The position numbers and the translations under genes were made by a program. Below the pieces are notes generated by a model. That model was given only the letters and a program-made list of their open reading frames with translations. It was not told the origin of the DNA and made no database searches. From assembly GCF_040802235.1 (NCBI RefSeq), contig NC_133156.1, forward strand, positions 143,327,173-143,391,172: a stretch of 64,000 nt of DNA, written 5' to 3'. Shown one piece after another: positions 36,240 through 49,341 of the stretch (positions are counted from its first letter, which is position 1; each line of letters begins with the position of its first letter). The stretch is from Manis javanica. Lineage: Eukaryota > Chordata > Mammalia > Pholidota > Manidae.

Positions 36240-36560
36240 TGTTTGCTATTTCCTTACAAATTCAGGTTTTGCATTTTTTGGTCTGAGCAGCACCAAGCGA
36301 TGCTGTGCCCTTTCGTGGCATCGTATCAGAGGTGCATGTTGTCAGTTTGTCCCATTACTGGTGATGTTAATTTTGATCCCTGGCTTAAGACGGCTGCCAG
36401 GTTTCTCTTCCATAAAGCTGCTCTTGCCCCTTTTCTGGTTAGAATCCAATGGGGAGAGAGTCTGAGATCATGTCCAAATCCTGTTTCTCACCAAACTGTC
36501 ACCCACCCTTTTAAAATCCATTGATGTTTCTCCCTGACATAATTATTACTCTGGTGGCTC
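36240..36560 (-). mobile_element. Old L1 3' UTR fragment (L1ME-like)
   Basis: AATTCAGGTTTTGCATTTTT, TTTGTCCCATTACTGGTGAT, CTGCCAGGTTTCTCTTCC are phrases of the L1ME 3' UTR reversed. The same stretch family is seen again at 31.9-32.2 kb. Confidence 0.65.
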
Positions 36561-37123
36561 CAAGTGATGTTTTCTAATTCAAAAGGAAGAGCTTTTCCTT
36601 CTCCCCATTTATTTCTTCTGTAAAGTTATATCCATATGCACGTGTGTGTTCTTACTTTACGATTATATTAGAATGAAATGAGAATAGTTACAATTCAATC
36701 CTATTTTATTTGTGGTCAAATTATCCCAGATCTGTCCAGTTGGGAGCCTCTTTCCGCTAACTTCCTTTTGTCCTTTTCATAAGTTCCTATTACTCTTTGA
36801 GCACTTCCTCACTATCTGGCAGAATAATATGATGTAGGTTCACCTTGCATCTTTCCTACTCAAAACCTGAAATCATTCATTTCTCCGTGGAGCTGTTTGC
36901 TTTCAGTGAAGAATAGTATTTGGAAACCCAGATCTGGGCACAGGGCATTGCAGCCCTTTTAGCCAGTAAAATTATAGGGTGTTTTCATGTGGACATGGCA
37001 GCATTCACCCTAAGTGCCTTCACATATCAGTCTAGTTCTTAGTTGACTGTAGATATTGAAAACCTTGAGTTTCTTCTGAGTGATGGATTACGAGTGACTT
37101 ATTTTCTTTATTTTTTAAATGTT

Positions 37124-37630
37124 TGTATTCATCTATTAGTTTCCTACTGCAGCTATAACAAATTACCACAGACTTAGGGGCTCGTAACAGCACAAATTTA
37201 TTGTCTTACAGTGGCGAAGGTCAGAAATCTGAATAGGTCTCACTGACCTCGTGTGTAATCAACATATTTGCGGGTTCCTTCTTGGGGCCCCAGGGGTGGA
37301 TCTGTTTTCTAGCCTTTTCCACTTTCTAAAAGCTGCCTGCATTACTGTAACTCCTGTCCCTTCCTCCATCTTCAAAGCCAGCATCGCATTCCTCTGACCT
37401 CTGCTTCTTTCCTCACATCTCCTTCCCTACATCTGACCCTCTGTCTCCTCTTCCAAGGGCCCCTGTTATTACACTGTGCCTGGATCATCCAGGATAACCT
37501 CCTATCTCAAGATCCTTAATTTAATCATCTCTGCAATGTCTCCCACTTTTTTTTTTCTAGTATCATAGAGCATATGTACGGGTTTGGGGATTAGGAGGTG
37601 AACATCTTTGGAAGGCCACCGTTCTGCACA
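37124..37630 (-). mobile_element. MLT1-type MaLR LTR
   Basis: Reverse complement of a MaLR LTR: TTAGTTTCCTACTGCAGCTA, TAACAAATTACCACAGACTT, CAAATTTATTGTCTTACAG. The middle is diverged and contains a CT-rich tract; the right part has GGAGGTGAACATCTTTGG. Confidence 0.75.
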
Positions 37631-38079
37631 ATGTAATTTATATGTTGTTAAATAATGAACATATATTATTTTGGTAATTATAAAAAACAGTTATAAGAAA
37701 GAAAGCCCAGATGGACATCCATCCTCTTGATCACCCCTATAAATCTCACTGGCATCTGCCACCAGCTCCGGAAGCATTCCTGCCATTTGGCCAGAGGGCA
37801 GCCGAGGAAGTAACCTGTGACAAGGTGGCTCAGGCTAGCCCTAAAATCAAGGCTCTAGGGTCACCTCCTAAGTGAATGGCTGCAGGCTGGGCAGGGGCTC
37901 TCCTTTGAACCTCCAGCTCCCAAGGCAAGACTCCCTCACCCCCATTTTCTGTCTGGCAATTCCTCCAGCTGGCACGTTTTAGAGGCAAAAACCAGGATAC
38001 CGCGGGACCCCTCGGACCCGGTTTCCATTCAGGCACATGGATTGCAAGTACACGGTGCTGTTTGACACGTTCCGTGAGC

Positions 38080-38880
38080 CCTAGGCACACGGCACCTACA
38101 CCTCCGCCCCCTTTAGAATCCCCGCAGCTGGCGGGCTCTCAGCCATCCCGGTGCCGGGTGGCCGCCAGCAATGCAGGGGTTCTGCGGGGCCCTGGCGCGC
38201 CCCGTCTCCCACACTGGCTCTGGGCAGGCTTGTTTCTGTTTTCTCCCGCGACCCCCCGAATCCTGGATACTCCTATGTGTTTTTCTCTCTAATACCAGTA
38301 TTGCGGCTTTTCAAATCTCCCGCCCCCTGCGGCCCTGTGATTCCGAGCTAGGACTCGCTGCAAGAGTCAGAACGGATGCCTCTCCCTCGGCACCCAGTGG
38401 CCCCGCTCCCTTCCGCACCGCCAATCTCGGGGGCCCTTGGGCACAGGGCGACCGCCCACCCAAGGACACCGCCCCTCTCGGCCCCTTGCGGTGCTCCGTT
38501 CTCCCCTCTCAGCCAGAGGTGGGCAGCCACCCTGAGGGACGCGATCCAGGCGCCAGGTGCCACCCAGGTGCGCTCGGAAACGCCCTCACCCCGCTCGGGG
38601 TCCGGAGTCTCCCGGGTCGGCTGGGTGCGTCTGGCGTCAAACAGCTCGGTTGGTGTCGGGTGTCGCCTTTTCCCAGACAAGCCCTTGCGGGGTTGGGCAG
38701 GTGGCTCCGGGACAGGCCTGCGCGACTGCAGGCTGGCTTCGCGGGCCGCCTTCCTCCTGCACCAGCCGCTCGAGCTCCTCAGCCACCCTCTGCTGCCTCT
38801 CCCGACCCCACGCACCCCATCCCAGAGCGGGTGGAGGGGAAGGGGAGATGGGGGCTTAAAGAAAAGGTGACAGGGGCCAA
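38080..38880. promoter_or_regulatory. Orphan CpG-rich block between MARCHF6 and CMBL
   Basis: About 0.8 kb of GC-rich DNA with frequent CpG, standing alone between the two genes. It is about 14 kb right of the MARCHF6 island and 15 kb left of the CMBL island. No recognised protein is encoded. The longest open frame (38171-38953, plus) has a GC-driven composition and no domain that I recognise. On the minus strand a donor-like GGGGTGAGGG occurs near 38585-38596. It may be a promoter of a non-coding transcript, an alternative promoter for a neighbour, or a distal regulatory island. Confidence 0.6.
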
Positions 38881-38997
38881 GAGGCAGAGGCTGTTTCCAA
38901 GGCGATCTTCCTGCTCTTGGAACACGAGCGCTATGCAACACACAGCCCTCTGAGAACTAGAATATTCCTTGACAGAGCTCAAAGGGCATTCTTTTTA

Positions 38998-39550
38998 GCC
39001 TCTTTACTGAGTTAAAAACTCACGGGTACCACTCATCCGGTGGAAGTGTACGAGTCAGTGGCTTAGTGTATTTGCAGAGTCGTGCAATTGTCACCATGAA
39101 CAATTTTAGCACATTTTCCCATCGGTAAAAAGAAACCTGTGCCCATAAGCATTCACTCCCCATGCCTCCTCTACCCTCAGCCCCTTGCAATCTCTAATCT
39201 TTCTGCCTCTGTAGATTTGACTCTTCTAGACATTTCACATAAATGAAATCATGCAATATGTGATCTTTTGTGTCTGGCTTCTTTCTCTTCGCATGTTTTC
39301 AAGGTTTTTCCATGCTATACCATGTGTCAATATTTCATTCCTTTTTTTTTTAGTCGAATAATATCCCACGGAGTGGATATAGCACATTTTACTACTCCCT
39401 TCTTTAGCTGAACAACATTTGGGTTGTTCCCCTTTTTAACTCTTGTGAATGATGCTGCTATGAACAGTAGTACATTTTTGTGTAGACATTTGCTTTCGAC
39501 TTTCTTGGCTATATAAGTGGGAGTGGAAGTGCTGGGTTTTATGGTAACTA
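38998..39550 (-). mobile_element. Old L1 3' end
   Basis: Reverse complement of an L1 3' UTR and ORF2 end: GTACGAGTCAGTGGCTTAGT, GTCGTGCAATTGTCACCATG, GACATTTCACATAAATGAAA, GAATAATATCCCACGGAG. It directly follows the orphan CpG-rich block. Confidence 0.8.
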
Positions 39551-41840
39551 ACATTTCAAAAAACCATCAGAGACTTAATTTTAGCTTTTTTGGGAAGAGA
39601 GAGGTGGGGCCAGTTCAAAAATCAATTGAAAAGGTCTTCAACATCACCAGATACTTGACTTGCCACGTGATGACAGAGAACTTTCTATACAGAAAATGCA
39701 CTTTATGGAGACTACTGGAGGAACAGTGCATTGTACTGGGTGGAATAAGATGGAGCTCAGGGAGGGCTACAGCCGTCAAGGACATTGTCCAGGGGAGAGG
39801 TGAGATGGGCATCCCAGCTCCCAGCTATAAGGGTCACAGAGGCTTTAATACAGAGAGCAGAAATCCGCAGGGACACGCAGCATCCTCGTTGGGCTGGGGG
39901 TTCTGGTGAGGACCTGGGCAGAGCGAAGCCTTACAGCTGAAATAATATTTATCTCCACCTCCAAGAGACTTTTCAGCAGGGAGGAGGGCACAGCATGGGT
40001 TAAAGCCCAGCTGGGCGAAAGCGCTTGCTGTGTTTGGCAGCAGTGAAGGAAAGAGACAGATGGGAGCAGAGGAGACGGGCCAGGAGAGTAACCAGAGGCC
40101 CCACTTCAGTGACACCACAGGGGATTTGGACTTGAACCTTTAGGCTCAGAACCATCCTGGGCCAGGGGGTTAGCAGGGTCCTGGAGCCATGCCCCTGGAG
40201 GGGCAGGAGGGAGGGAGGCCTGAAGATGGGGATCTGTGTGGAGGCTGCTATCAGGAGAGAGACCAGGAGGGCCTGGAGTGAAGGCCTGGGAGTGAGGATG
40301 GGGAAAGAGAGCCGGAGACTGCCTGGGAGGCGTGCGGTAGTGAGGAAGAGGGAGGGGAGGATGGGAGGGGGAGAGGGAAAGGGAGGGGCACCTTGCTTCA
40401 GTGCGTTAGTAATTTTCTTGAGAGAAAGAATGGCTATGACATTTACAACATGCAGGGCAGGTATGGCTGCCAAAAGCTTTAACTGTGTGTTTCCCCTAGT
40501 TGAGTTCCCATGAGAAGATGGCTTCAGATGAAAACTAAGAATTTTAGAGTGGCTTGCAGAGTCTTTGGGTCTGCGGCTGCACCAAGGGTGGATGTGGGTG
40601 TGGTGTGGGAGGTGTCCTGTAGCAACTGCCCACCGTACAGAGACCCCCTTCTGGGGCACACACCACTCCTGCCGCACATCTGCAACCCGCTTCAGGCTCC
40701 TTCTTGCTGCCAATTTAAGGCCTCACCCTAGGGTCAGAAAGGAAAGCCTTGTCTCCAAAAACCATCCTTTTTTCTCCCTCCTTTCCTCGTTTCTGTTTCT
40801 GTTTTTTCTCCCTACTCTTCTGTTCTCCTGGAGAGCCTGGAACTCTCTGGCTGCCCAGGGTCTCTGCAGGATTTGTTCCCATAGTGGTATTATTTCTCCT
40901 GCAGCATTAAGGCCCTGAGCTCAGTACAGGCTGGGGGCATGCAGAAAGGGCCCCTGACTCAAGGGGTCAGAGAAAAAGCATTCCCTAGGATGAACAGAGG
41001 CAGAAAACCTGGGCTGGGAGCACGAGTGGGCCAAGCCAGAGCATTTCCCAGATGCCAACCCCCTTGCTTTGATTTATATTACTTAACCCCTGGGAGTCAA
41101 GTTCAAGGTCAGAGAGGACTGGTAGTGCAAAGGCTTTGAAGTGGGAAAGAGCATAATGCATTTGATGAAAGTGGATAATTGGGACAGTATGTGGACAGTT
41201 GCCCCCACCTTGATATTTGTACATGCACTTTCTTCTCAGGGAATTCTTGGAATTAGTCCAGACAGCAGAGGTGGTCAGACGTTGGTATGGCCCTGGCCCC
41301 CATACTAGCATTGCTCCTTATTGTCAGAGTGTGACAGGTTTGGCAGCCTATGGTGACAGAGGACCAAGCCTAAGCTGCATGTGCAAGGATTATCCTGTTT
41401 TTCTCTGTGCCTTTAGCTCCAGGGACCTACCAGCAATCCAGCTCTAGTTCACAGCTATGTTCAGGTTTTCCACATCCTCTTGGGAACTGGATCCTTTCAT
41501 AATTCTACACAACATTGTGAAATGTTTAGACATTAGGAAACCTAAGGGAGTTGACATACGATTAAGTAATAACAGTGCATTTAAAAACAGCTAATGGATT
41601 CCACATTACTTTTCTCTTAGTTAATGGTTAAAATCTTAAAAACCACAGGGTCAGATTACTCTGACTCATCTATAAGTGGTTTCTGATGTTTTAAAATAAA
41701 GATTAACTATATCAAAGTGGGAATGAATTAGAGCTGCTGACCCTCAGTGTATCTTTAGCCTGATTTCACCCAGTTTCAAAGTCAAGAGTAAATTTAATTA
41801 ATGTTTACACAGGCTTTAAACATTATTGACAATAGAGTGG
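39551..41840. other. Intergenic stretch without a recognisable gene
   Basis: Mixed-composition DNA with a purine-rich G/A tract near 40300-40390 (AGGGAGGGGAGGATGGGAGG). Several open frames exist on both strands, but none resembles a known protein. Confidence 0.4.
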
Positions 41841-41843
41841 TAT

Positions 41844-42281
41844 ATTGTGACAGCCATGGCTCCCCAACAAAGAGTACCCTTGTGTCCTTTACTCCTTTGC
41901 AATGTGACTTTGCTGTTCCTTTCTAAATCAAGAGGTGGGACCTATTTCTCCAACTCTTGATTCTGGCCTAGCCTCACGATTTGCTTTGACCAAGAAAATG
42001 CAGAAGAAATGACCGTGTGCAGTCTGTGAGACTCAGCCTTAAGGGGTATTGTAAATTCCATTTTCTGTCTCTTGGAGCACCCAGGGACCACATGGAGAGA
42101 GAAGCCCAGCCAACAGCCATAGCAGGGCCCCAGACATGTGAGTGAGGCCTGCGTAGACTCCAGCCCTAGGAATTCCACCAGCTGTCTGAACCCAGGGGAG
42201 ACCAGCAGAAGCTTGAGAAGCAGTACATTGTTGCTTAAAGATTTTAAGTACATGTGTTATGCAGCAAGAGGTAACTAATAC
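41844..42281 (+). mobile_element. MLT1-type MaLR LTR
   Basis: Plus-strand MaLR LTR: TTTACTCCTTTGCAATGTGA, TTGCTTTGACCAAGAAAATG, GGCCTGCGTAGACTCCAG, and a 3' end GCAGCAAGAGGTAACTAATA, which is the typical MLT1 end. Confidence 0.8.
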
Positions 42282-42989
42282 AAATGTACCTTAAATGGGG
42301 ACAGAATGGAGTTGTTTTTCTATACAAATAGACTTCATCTCTTAAAAACAAATGAGAGTTGTTCCCACTTCCTCGAACAGTAAGGTAGGTTCTCCACCTT
42401 TGAAATAAAGAAAGCAGAGTTGTTCAAGAAAGTCCATACATTTAGATTTGAATGTCCAAACATAATAATGTTTATAATCATGAGTCTTATTATTCAGACC
42501 AAAAGCTAGTTGGGGAGAAAGGAGTTGATAAGTGGGTTCAGAGATTTCCTCTCATTTTGTCCTTACTGGTGTTTTGCTCACTTTCAACTCGAAGGAGTTG
42601 GAACCTGCCCTTCTTTGCACTTGGCTTTGAATTAACAAAATTGTGCTCTCCCCTCTGCCCTTCCCTTGCTGATATTTCCTTCACAGCAGCTCCCGCCACA
42701 CTAGCAGACATTGTGTTCCCACACTGACATCACGACCTTTCTCTTTTGCAGGAATTTAAATTAAAATTTATATCCCATTATCAGGATTTCAGGAAGGAAC
42801 TCTGCTGTGTTATTGAAAAAGAAACACATTATGGCAATACTCTTTTCATGGGATTCTCTTGAAATCAAAGAATTTGATATCAGAATTATTCCTCTCTTCA
42901 GCACAATACCGAGCAACAAATACGTAGAGAAAAAATGAGCTAAGGAATTGCTGTTTAGACTTCTTGATATTTGCCTGTATATTTTAAAT

Positions 42990-43400
42990 TATTTAAAATC
43001 GACATGCTCTAAAATAGACGTGTGATTTTAGTGCACAGTTCTGTGGATTTTAACATATATGTGGATATGCAAATCCATCACCAAAATCAGGATCAAGAAC
43101 ATTTCCAGAAAACTCCCTCCTGTGCCCTTTAGCTGGCCAAACCCTCTTCTCACCCTCAACCCCTGGCAACCACTGGCTTGTTCTCCTTTACTAGAGTGGC
43201 ATGGAAGATCTTGAGACCCAATTCTTTCTCTCACCCCTCCATGCTTTTGGGCATATGAATGATTTATTCTATTCTGTGTCTGAACAGTATCCATTAAGGT
43301 TTGTTTATTCATTTACTCACTGCAAGATATTTGGGTTGTTGTAGATGTGCCTCTGTTATGAATAGAGCTGCTGTAAATGTCTCTTCATTTTAATTCATAA
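42990..43400 (-). mobile_element. Old L1 3' UTR fragment
   Basis: Reverse complement of an old L1: ATATGCAAATCCATCACCAA, ATCAGGATCAAGAACATTTC, CCCTGGCAACCACTGGCTTG, and TATTTGGGTTGTTGTAGATG. Confidence 0.75.
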
Positions 43401-44555
43401 AACTTTAATGTTTATTTCAAAACTACTTTATCAGCACATTTATTAAACCACAGTTTATGATGCTTTGATTTTTATTTAAAATGTTTTTTCTAGTAATTTT
43501 TGGGGGATTAAATGAGGATTTCCATTGCATACCACTTTTATTAAATAAATATCTTTTAATTAAATACATACCATGACTTAATACATCCCCACAAATTATG
43601 ACAAATCAAGGCAAAGCAAAATCAAGTCTATGTAGTGGATATAAAGGCAGTAAAATGGTGGTTTAGAGCAGGGCAATTTTATACATGATCTAAGATGGAG
43701 AGCTATAAATACATTTTTTAAAAATTTAAGGCACTTGGGTTGGACCTTAGATAGTCTTCAATGTATTGCCAGTCAGAAGTGGACTAGGATGGCATGGATT
43801 TGTTGACATGAGGATTTTGGCATCCTTGAGGGTAGTTTTGGGGTACAGAAAGAACTATGCTGATGTTTATTTTGGCTTTATATTTTATTTTTCAGTATGT
43901 GAACATTACAAACCCTAAATCCTTATTCTTTCAGTTAGTAAACTTAAATAGATCTCATTTTGCTTTACATATATGTAGCAAATCTGAGGCATCAGTTCTA
44001 AGAAATCTTTGGAAAATACTTGGTCCCATTTGCTAACCTAGTTAATTAGCCATCTTCATTTTGTTCTGTTTTGTTTTTAGTCCAAACAAGTATAAAGGTT
44101 TTATAATTGGAACACAATTGAAATCAGAATTATCCTATAACAAATCTAAAACCCACAAACGGTGGGAAAAAGATAAACCTCACAAAAAGAAAAACACTAC
44201 AATGTATTTCTGAATTCAAAGCTAAAGCAATAGCCATGACTCACACTTTTACAATAATACACTTAAAAATGTTTTTACATATGCATCTTATTTCATCCTT
44301 AAGAGAACTCTGTAATAGCTAAAATACTGCTACTCCAAAGATGTCAGTTCAAGGGATTCATACTCCTCTTGTGATGAATGCACAGAATGACATATAACTT
44401 CTTTGTCATCCCCTGTGGGCCCCTCCAGTTGAGATTACATAATTTTCCACCTTATTAATGAAATATGCTATATTCCTTACTCCACTGGGCCTTTCATGAA
44501 TGGCTTTCTTATTGCCACAAGCTCAGATTTTCATCTCTTTGGCTGCCTTATTCCT
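43401..44555. other. Intergenic stretch without a recognisable gene
   Basis: AT-rich DNA with no exon, RNA gene or named repeat that I can support. Confidence 0.4.
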
Positions 44556-44685
44556 TTTCTTTTTTAAGTTTCAGGTGTACAGCTTGATTGTTTGATGTAG
44601 GTATACTGTAAAATGATTACCACAATAGGTTTATTAACTCCATCATTTCATATAGACACAATAAAAAGAAAATAAAAAATATCTC
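44556..44685 (-). mobile_element. Short L1 3' end
   Basis: AAGTTTCAGGTGTACAGCTT and AAAATGATTACCACAATAGG match the reversed L1 3' UTR. It is only about 130 bases long. Confidence 0.65.
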
Positions 44686-44689
44686 AGGA

Positions 44690-46870
44690 TGAGAATGTTA
44701 AGGATTTACTTTTTTATGCATAAGAGGTGCACTTGGGTCAGGAAAAGATCTGGGCCCCAGGAAGGGATGGGAATCAGGACCTGGAATGTGGGATCCTCTC
44801 TATTTATCTCTGTGTCTACTTCATTGTTTTTCCTCACTTTAGACGTGCTTCCCTGTGAAGTATGGCCACCCCAGAGCTCCTGCATTATATGTTACTATCC
44901 TAGACACATGCAGAAACCAGCAAGTTTTTGTGTACCTCAAAATCAAAGCTTGAATGGTCAGGTGCCCACCCTGGTTTGGTCCATCATGGCCCCGGGGGGC
45001 AGGATCTAAACATGGCTGCTGATGTTCATGTCTGTGGATCAGCAGAGGGATTCTCTGAGCAAAGCAGGGGTAACCAATGTCTACTTGTAGCTAGTGCTTC
45101 CCCAATCCTAAAAAAAAACAAAAAACAAAGTACTAAAAACAACAATTCTTAATTTTCACCAATCTACAGGCCAGCTGATCTAGGCTGGACTTGGCTGGGT
45201 TCATCCCCTGCTTCAAGGGTTGAATTTGTCTGGGGCTCAGGTTCAGGGGTGGGCAGGTACCTGGGAGAAGCTCTTCTCGTGGTGATGGCAGAAGCACAGG
45301 AGGGCAGGCACAGCAACCAGGGAGCTTCAAACCTCTGCTTGACTCATGTGACCTAACATCCTGCTGGCTAAAGCCCAGCCTTGGTGGAGGCGGGGAGGAC
45401 ACTCCTCTTACTGCAGGTAGGCTGCGTGGGGAGGACTTTTGAACTAATAGCTGACCCACCATATAACACAAGACTTTTAGTAAAGGAACCCAGTGATCAA
45501 GTTTGGGCTCAAATTCAAGGCTGAGGAATTAGGTTGTCATTCTTGGTTTGCCTCGAAGGAAAAGGAAAACTACTTTTAAGCAAGTGCTCTTCCTTCATGT
45601 AATATTCCTGGCAAGTGGGTGCCACATTAGCTTCAAGGAACTCTCTGCCTGAAGGAGACACAGAAAGGAATACCTGGTCTATTTGTGGGCTCCCTCTGCT
45701 AAGCCAGGCAACAAAGCCACATTGAAGACATTCTAGACACACAGGAGGAGCAGAACAAATCAGAAACTGATGTCAAGGAGGAAAGCCAATGTGCTTTGCA
45801 AAAAGCAGAAGTTCCAGGACTTTTAGTGAAAGTCTGAGAAGGAAGGTGGGGAGGTATAGGGGTGGGGAAGGATACTCCCCTCAAACTTCCAGCCCAGTGT
45901 TTCAAAGAAAACCACCAGGAAACCTCTGTTAGGCACCAAATGACTCTTGGAAGAAAAGGAGGGAGAATTGTGTTTGAGGTCAAATCAGGTGAAGACCTCA
46001 GGACTGTTCCTTCAAAACAAGCCCACATGCCCTAGTTTAGACTACTCAAAAGGAATCCTATGTATTAAATGTGAAGTCAATACTAAAATGAATAAATAAA
46101 TAAAGCATTATTTCAACATCCTATAATAAGTTTACTATAATCTATTCTAGATTAAATGAGTATAAAGGAAAAAGAAAATCTCAAAACTTGGAAATAGAAA
46201 ATGGATAATTCAGCGTTCTGTCCTTTCAATATCATGCAGGGGCACAGTCTAACATTCTAGGGGGTGCACCTTCATTCCAGACCATTTAAGATTAATTAAG
46301 ATAGTTTACAATTCTGCAAGGGAAGTGGATAACATGTACAAAATTGTTATGATGCAAATGATTCTTATCTGATAGCAGTTGAGATTAAGTATGTCTCGTA
46401 GAGATGCAAATGATTTGTCTGGCTGCAAAGATAATCAAAAATGTTTTAATTATGAGTTTTATTTCCTTGGAGGTTGTTAACCAGTGTTTTAAAAATCTAA
46501 CTTAGCAGTCATTTTCCAATGCTTCAGTCTCTCAAAGTGTCTTTTAACCAGTTTAACCATACTGCTGCTTCCCTCATTCATGAGTTGATTAACTATTTGA
46601 TACTTAGTTAATTTATGTTCATAGGGAATGCATGGTTTTGCCTTTTTGAAAATTCTACCTTGAAAAGAGATTTGAAAAACAGCACCAAAAGCAATATGTG
46701 GCCTTATTTGGAGCCTGTTCTCCAACAAACCAGCTATAAAGGTGTTGCTAGGGAAAAGGAGGACATTTATCAGATGATCTAGTATTAGATGATATTAAAG
46801 GTAATTTAAATGTCACTAGGTATGAAAATGACACTGTGGTATGAAGGAAACACACAGGTATATTTAAGTG
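44690..46870. other. Intergenic stretch without a recognisable gene
   Basis: Mixed-composition DNA. An A-rich run at 45110-45142 might be a retroposon tail, but the sequence before it is not one I can name. No coding exon is supported. Confidence 0.4.
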
Positions 46871-46874
46871 TACT

Positions 46875-47902
46875 TGTTATCTAGTGCTGTTCAACAGGTT
46901 GCCCAAACCATAGTATTTCAAATGTAGGTTTCATTATTATTTAATTATGGGAAGGTCCAAAGATCAGGAGGTGACTACCATCGAAAAGATAGTTTGTTGA
47001 ACATTCCAAGAGGAACGAGCGTACCTTGCCTCTGACAGGCCACCTGGAGGAGCACCAGGGATGGCTTTGAGGTGGAGTAAGGGGAACGAATGGGAAAGAG
47101 ACGTTCTCATGGCTTCCATGGGAAGCAACGGGCAAGGCAGGGAAAGCAGGTTGAGGATAGGATAATCTGAATGACTTCAGTGGGCTTTGGGGCATGGGGG
47201 CTGAATTTAGTTGCCTGGGGCAAATAGTGCAGGTAGATAAGGTCCCAGAGTGTGAGGGCCCTGGGTTAAAGACCAATGAAGGAGGTGGTTACGGTTTAAA
47301 TTCTGTATTGGTTGGTTTGCATGGGAAAGGCTTGCCCTATCTCTGGGAATCAGCGATGTCTAGAAGAGATGGTCTCTTCATGGTCAGCAAGGTCCCAGAC
47401 AGCATAACAACAGAAACACATGATTAATGCACATAGTGACTTAAACACTTTTTAAAAACAGTATTTCATAAAGTTTCTGAGGGTCAGGAATCTGGGAGTG
47501 GCTTAGCCAGGGGGTTCTGGCTCAGGGTCTCTCAGGAGTTCCACTCAGGATGCTGGCTAGAGCAACGGTCATCTGAAACTTTACTGGGGCTGAAGGGCCT
47601 GTGTCTAAGATGGGCCTGGCACACGGCTGTTGGAAAGAAGCTTTGGTTCATTGCTGACTTTGGCCAGCAGCCTCAGTTCTTCACCATGTGGGCATCTTTA
47701 CAGATCTGACAGAGAGTGACAGAGAAAGAACAGAGAGTCACACTTATACAAATAAGTTAATATGAGAAGTGACATGCCATTATTGCTTCTGTGCACTATT
47801 GGCCGCAGAGTAACTGTGGTACAGTTGTGGGGGACACACATACATAGAGTATGAACACTAGGAGGTGGGGATCAGTGTGTGCCAACCTGCAGGCTGCCTC
47901 AG
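46875..47902 (-). mobile_element. MLT1-type MaLR LTR interrupted by about 0.5 kb
   Basis: The reversed LTR begins TTATCTAGTGCTGTTCAACA at about 46879 and breaks off near 46945. It resumes near 47458 with TTTCTGAGGGTCAGGAATCT and runs through GGTTCTGGCTCAGGGTCTCT to the AGGAGGTGGGGATCAGTG phrase near 47870. The intervening 46950-47450 block is a different sequence that I cannot name, presumably a later insertion. Confidence 0.7.
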
Positions 47903-48099
47903 TCCACTGAAGGTTCAAATCCTCCTCTCCAGATGCAAAACAGAGTCAACTCTTTCCTGAGTTCCCAGAAGTTTCATCCTATTACAGCATCTGCTCAGAG
48001 TGCAGAATCTTAGCATCTAAGTCAGGTCCAGGTGTGACTGTGTTTCCTTAAATACAGTTTCCTCCAGTATGGTTCTCCTTGGCAACTTGCCTATCCCCC

Positions 48100-48464
48100 C
48101 ACTCCTTACCACCACTCATTCTGTGCCACAGACTCGGGGGCTCCTAAACAACAAACACTTATTGCTCACAGTTCCAGAGACTGGGAAGTCCAAGATTAGG
48201 GTGCCAGAATGGTCAAGTTCTGGTGGTGCCTCTACTCCGCCTGGCTGGGGGCTGCCTTCTTGCTGTGTCCTCACATGGCAGGCAGAGTGAGCTGCTCTCT
48301 GGTCTCTCCTCATAATGGCACTAATCCCATCACGAGGACCCCAGCCTCAGGGCCTCATCTAAACCCAGTTATCTCTGAAGACCCCATCTCCAAATACCAT
48401 CCCCTTGGTGGGAAGGGCTTCAACGTATGGATTTTGAATAGACACAAACATTCAGTCCAAAACA
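48100..48464 (-). mobile_element. MLT1/MST-type MaLR LTR
   Basis: Reversed MaLR LTR: TAAACAACAAACACTTATTG, GGGAAGTCCAAGATTAGGGT, GCTGCCTTCTTGCTGTGTCC and a closing CATTCAGTCCAAAACA. Its right part includes the ATCTCCAAATACCAT phrase. Confidence 0.85.
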
Positions 48465-48982
48465 TCTTTCCCCACTAAACATGTAATGCAACAGACATAG
48501 AGTAACCATTCTAGACACTCCTGTTCAAAACGGGAGAAAATAAGAGGCATGAAGAAGCAGCTGATCCACACAGATTCGAGACTCCAGCCAGGCAAATGTT
48601 GTAAATTCCTGGATTATGTCTCAAGGTTTGGGAATTATACTCCAAGGCTCTGGACTCTGCCTTCTGAACCCTTGGTTCTTCCCTTTTTGTGAAAGGTGTC
48701 ATGTCTTTGCAGCTGAGTAATGTTTTCTTCATGCCAGTAGAATTTTGAGGGTCCAAAAGCCTCTTTTTATTTTGTACTGTCTCTGTCCCTTTCAGTCTGA
48801 ACTGGTGATGTTTCTGTACATATAGTTCTCTTTAAAACTTTCTGAATTTTCTGTGACTATCTTTGGGATGCCCTCCGTTAGGCTGAGGCAGCACTCATGA
48901 ATCTCCTCCTTGGGCTTCTGCAGACAGCTGAGGGACATAGTGAAGCTTTCTAGAAACACTATCCTTTGGTTGAGAGGGTCTC

Positions 48983-49341
48983 AGTGTCTTAGTCCATTCC
49001 AGCTGTTATAACAAAATACAACAAGCTGTGTGGTTTATAAACAACGGACATTTATTTCTCACTGTTCTGGAGGCTGAAAGTCTGAGATCAGGGTGCCAGC
49101 ATGGATGGCCAGCCGCGTGTGGGCCCTCTTCCAGGCTGCAAACTTCTCTCTGTGTCCTCAGGTGTTGGAAGGGGCAGGGAACCCTGCATAGTATCATTTG
49201 TAAGAACCCTAATCCCAACACAAGGGCTCCACCCTCATGACCCAAGCACCTCCCAAAGCCCCACCTCCTCACACCACCACACTGTGGGGCCAGATGTCCA
49301 CATATGAATTTGGGGGACACACCTAATTCAGACCATGGCAG
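48983..49341 (-). mobile_element. MLT1/MST-type MaLR LTR
   Basis: Reversed MaLR LTR: CTTAGTCCATTCCAGCTGTT, AACAACGGACATTTATTTCT, GGAGGCTGAAAGTCTGAGAT and ATTTGGGGGACACACCTAAT. Both ends are recognisable. Confidence 0.87.

Noticed and set aside
38171..38953. 260-codon open frame on the plus strand, with other long frames on both strands
   Set aside because: It lies in CpG-rich DNA where stop codons are rare, has Pro/Arg/Gly/Ala-rich composition, overlaps equally long frames on the other strand and resembles no known protein.
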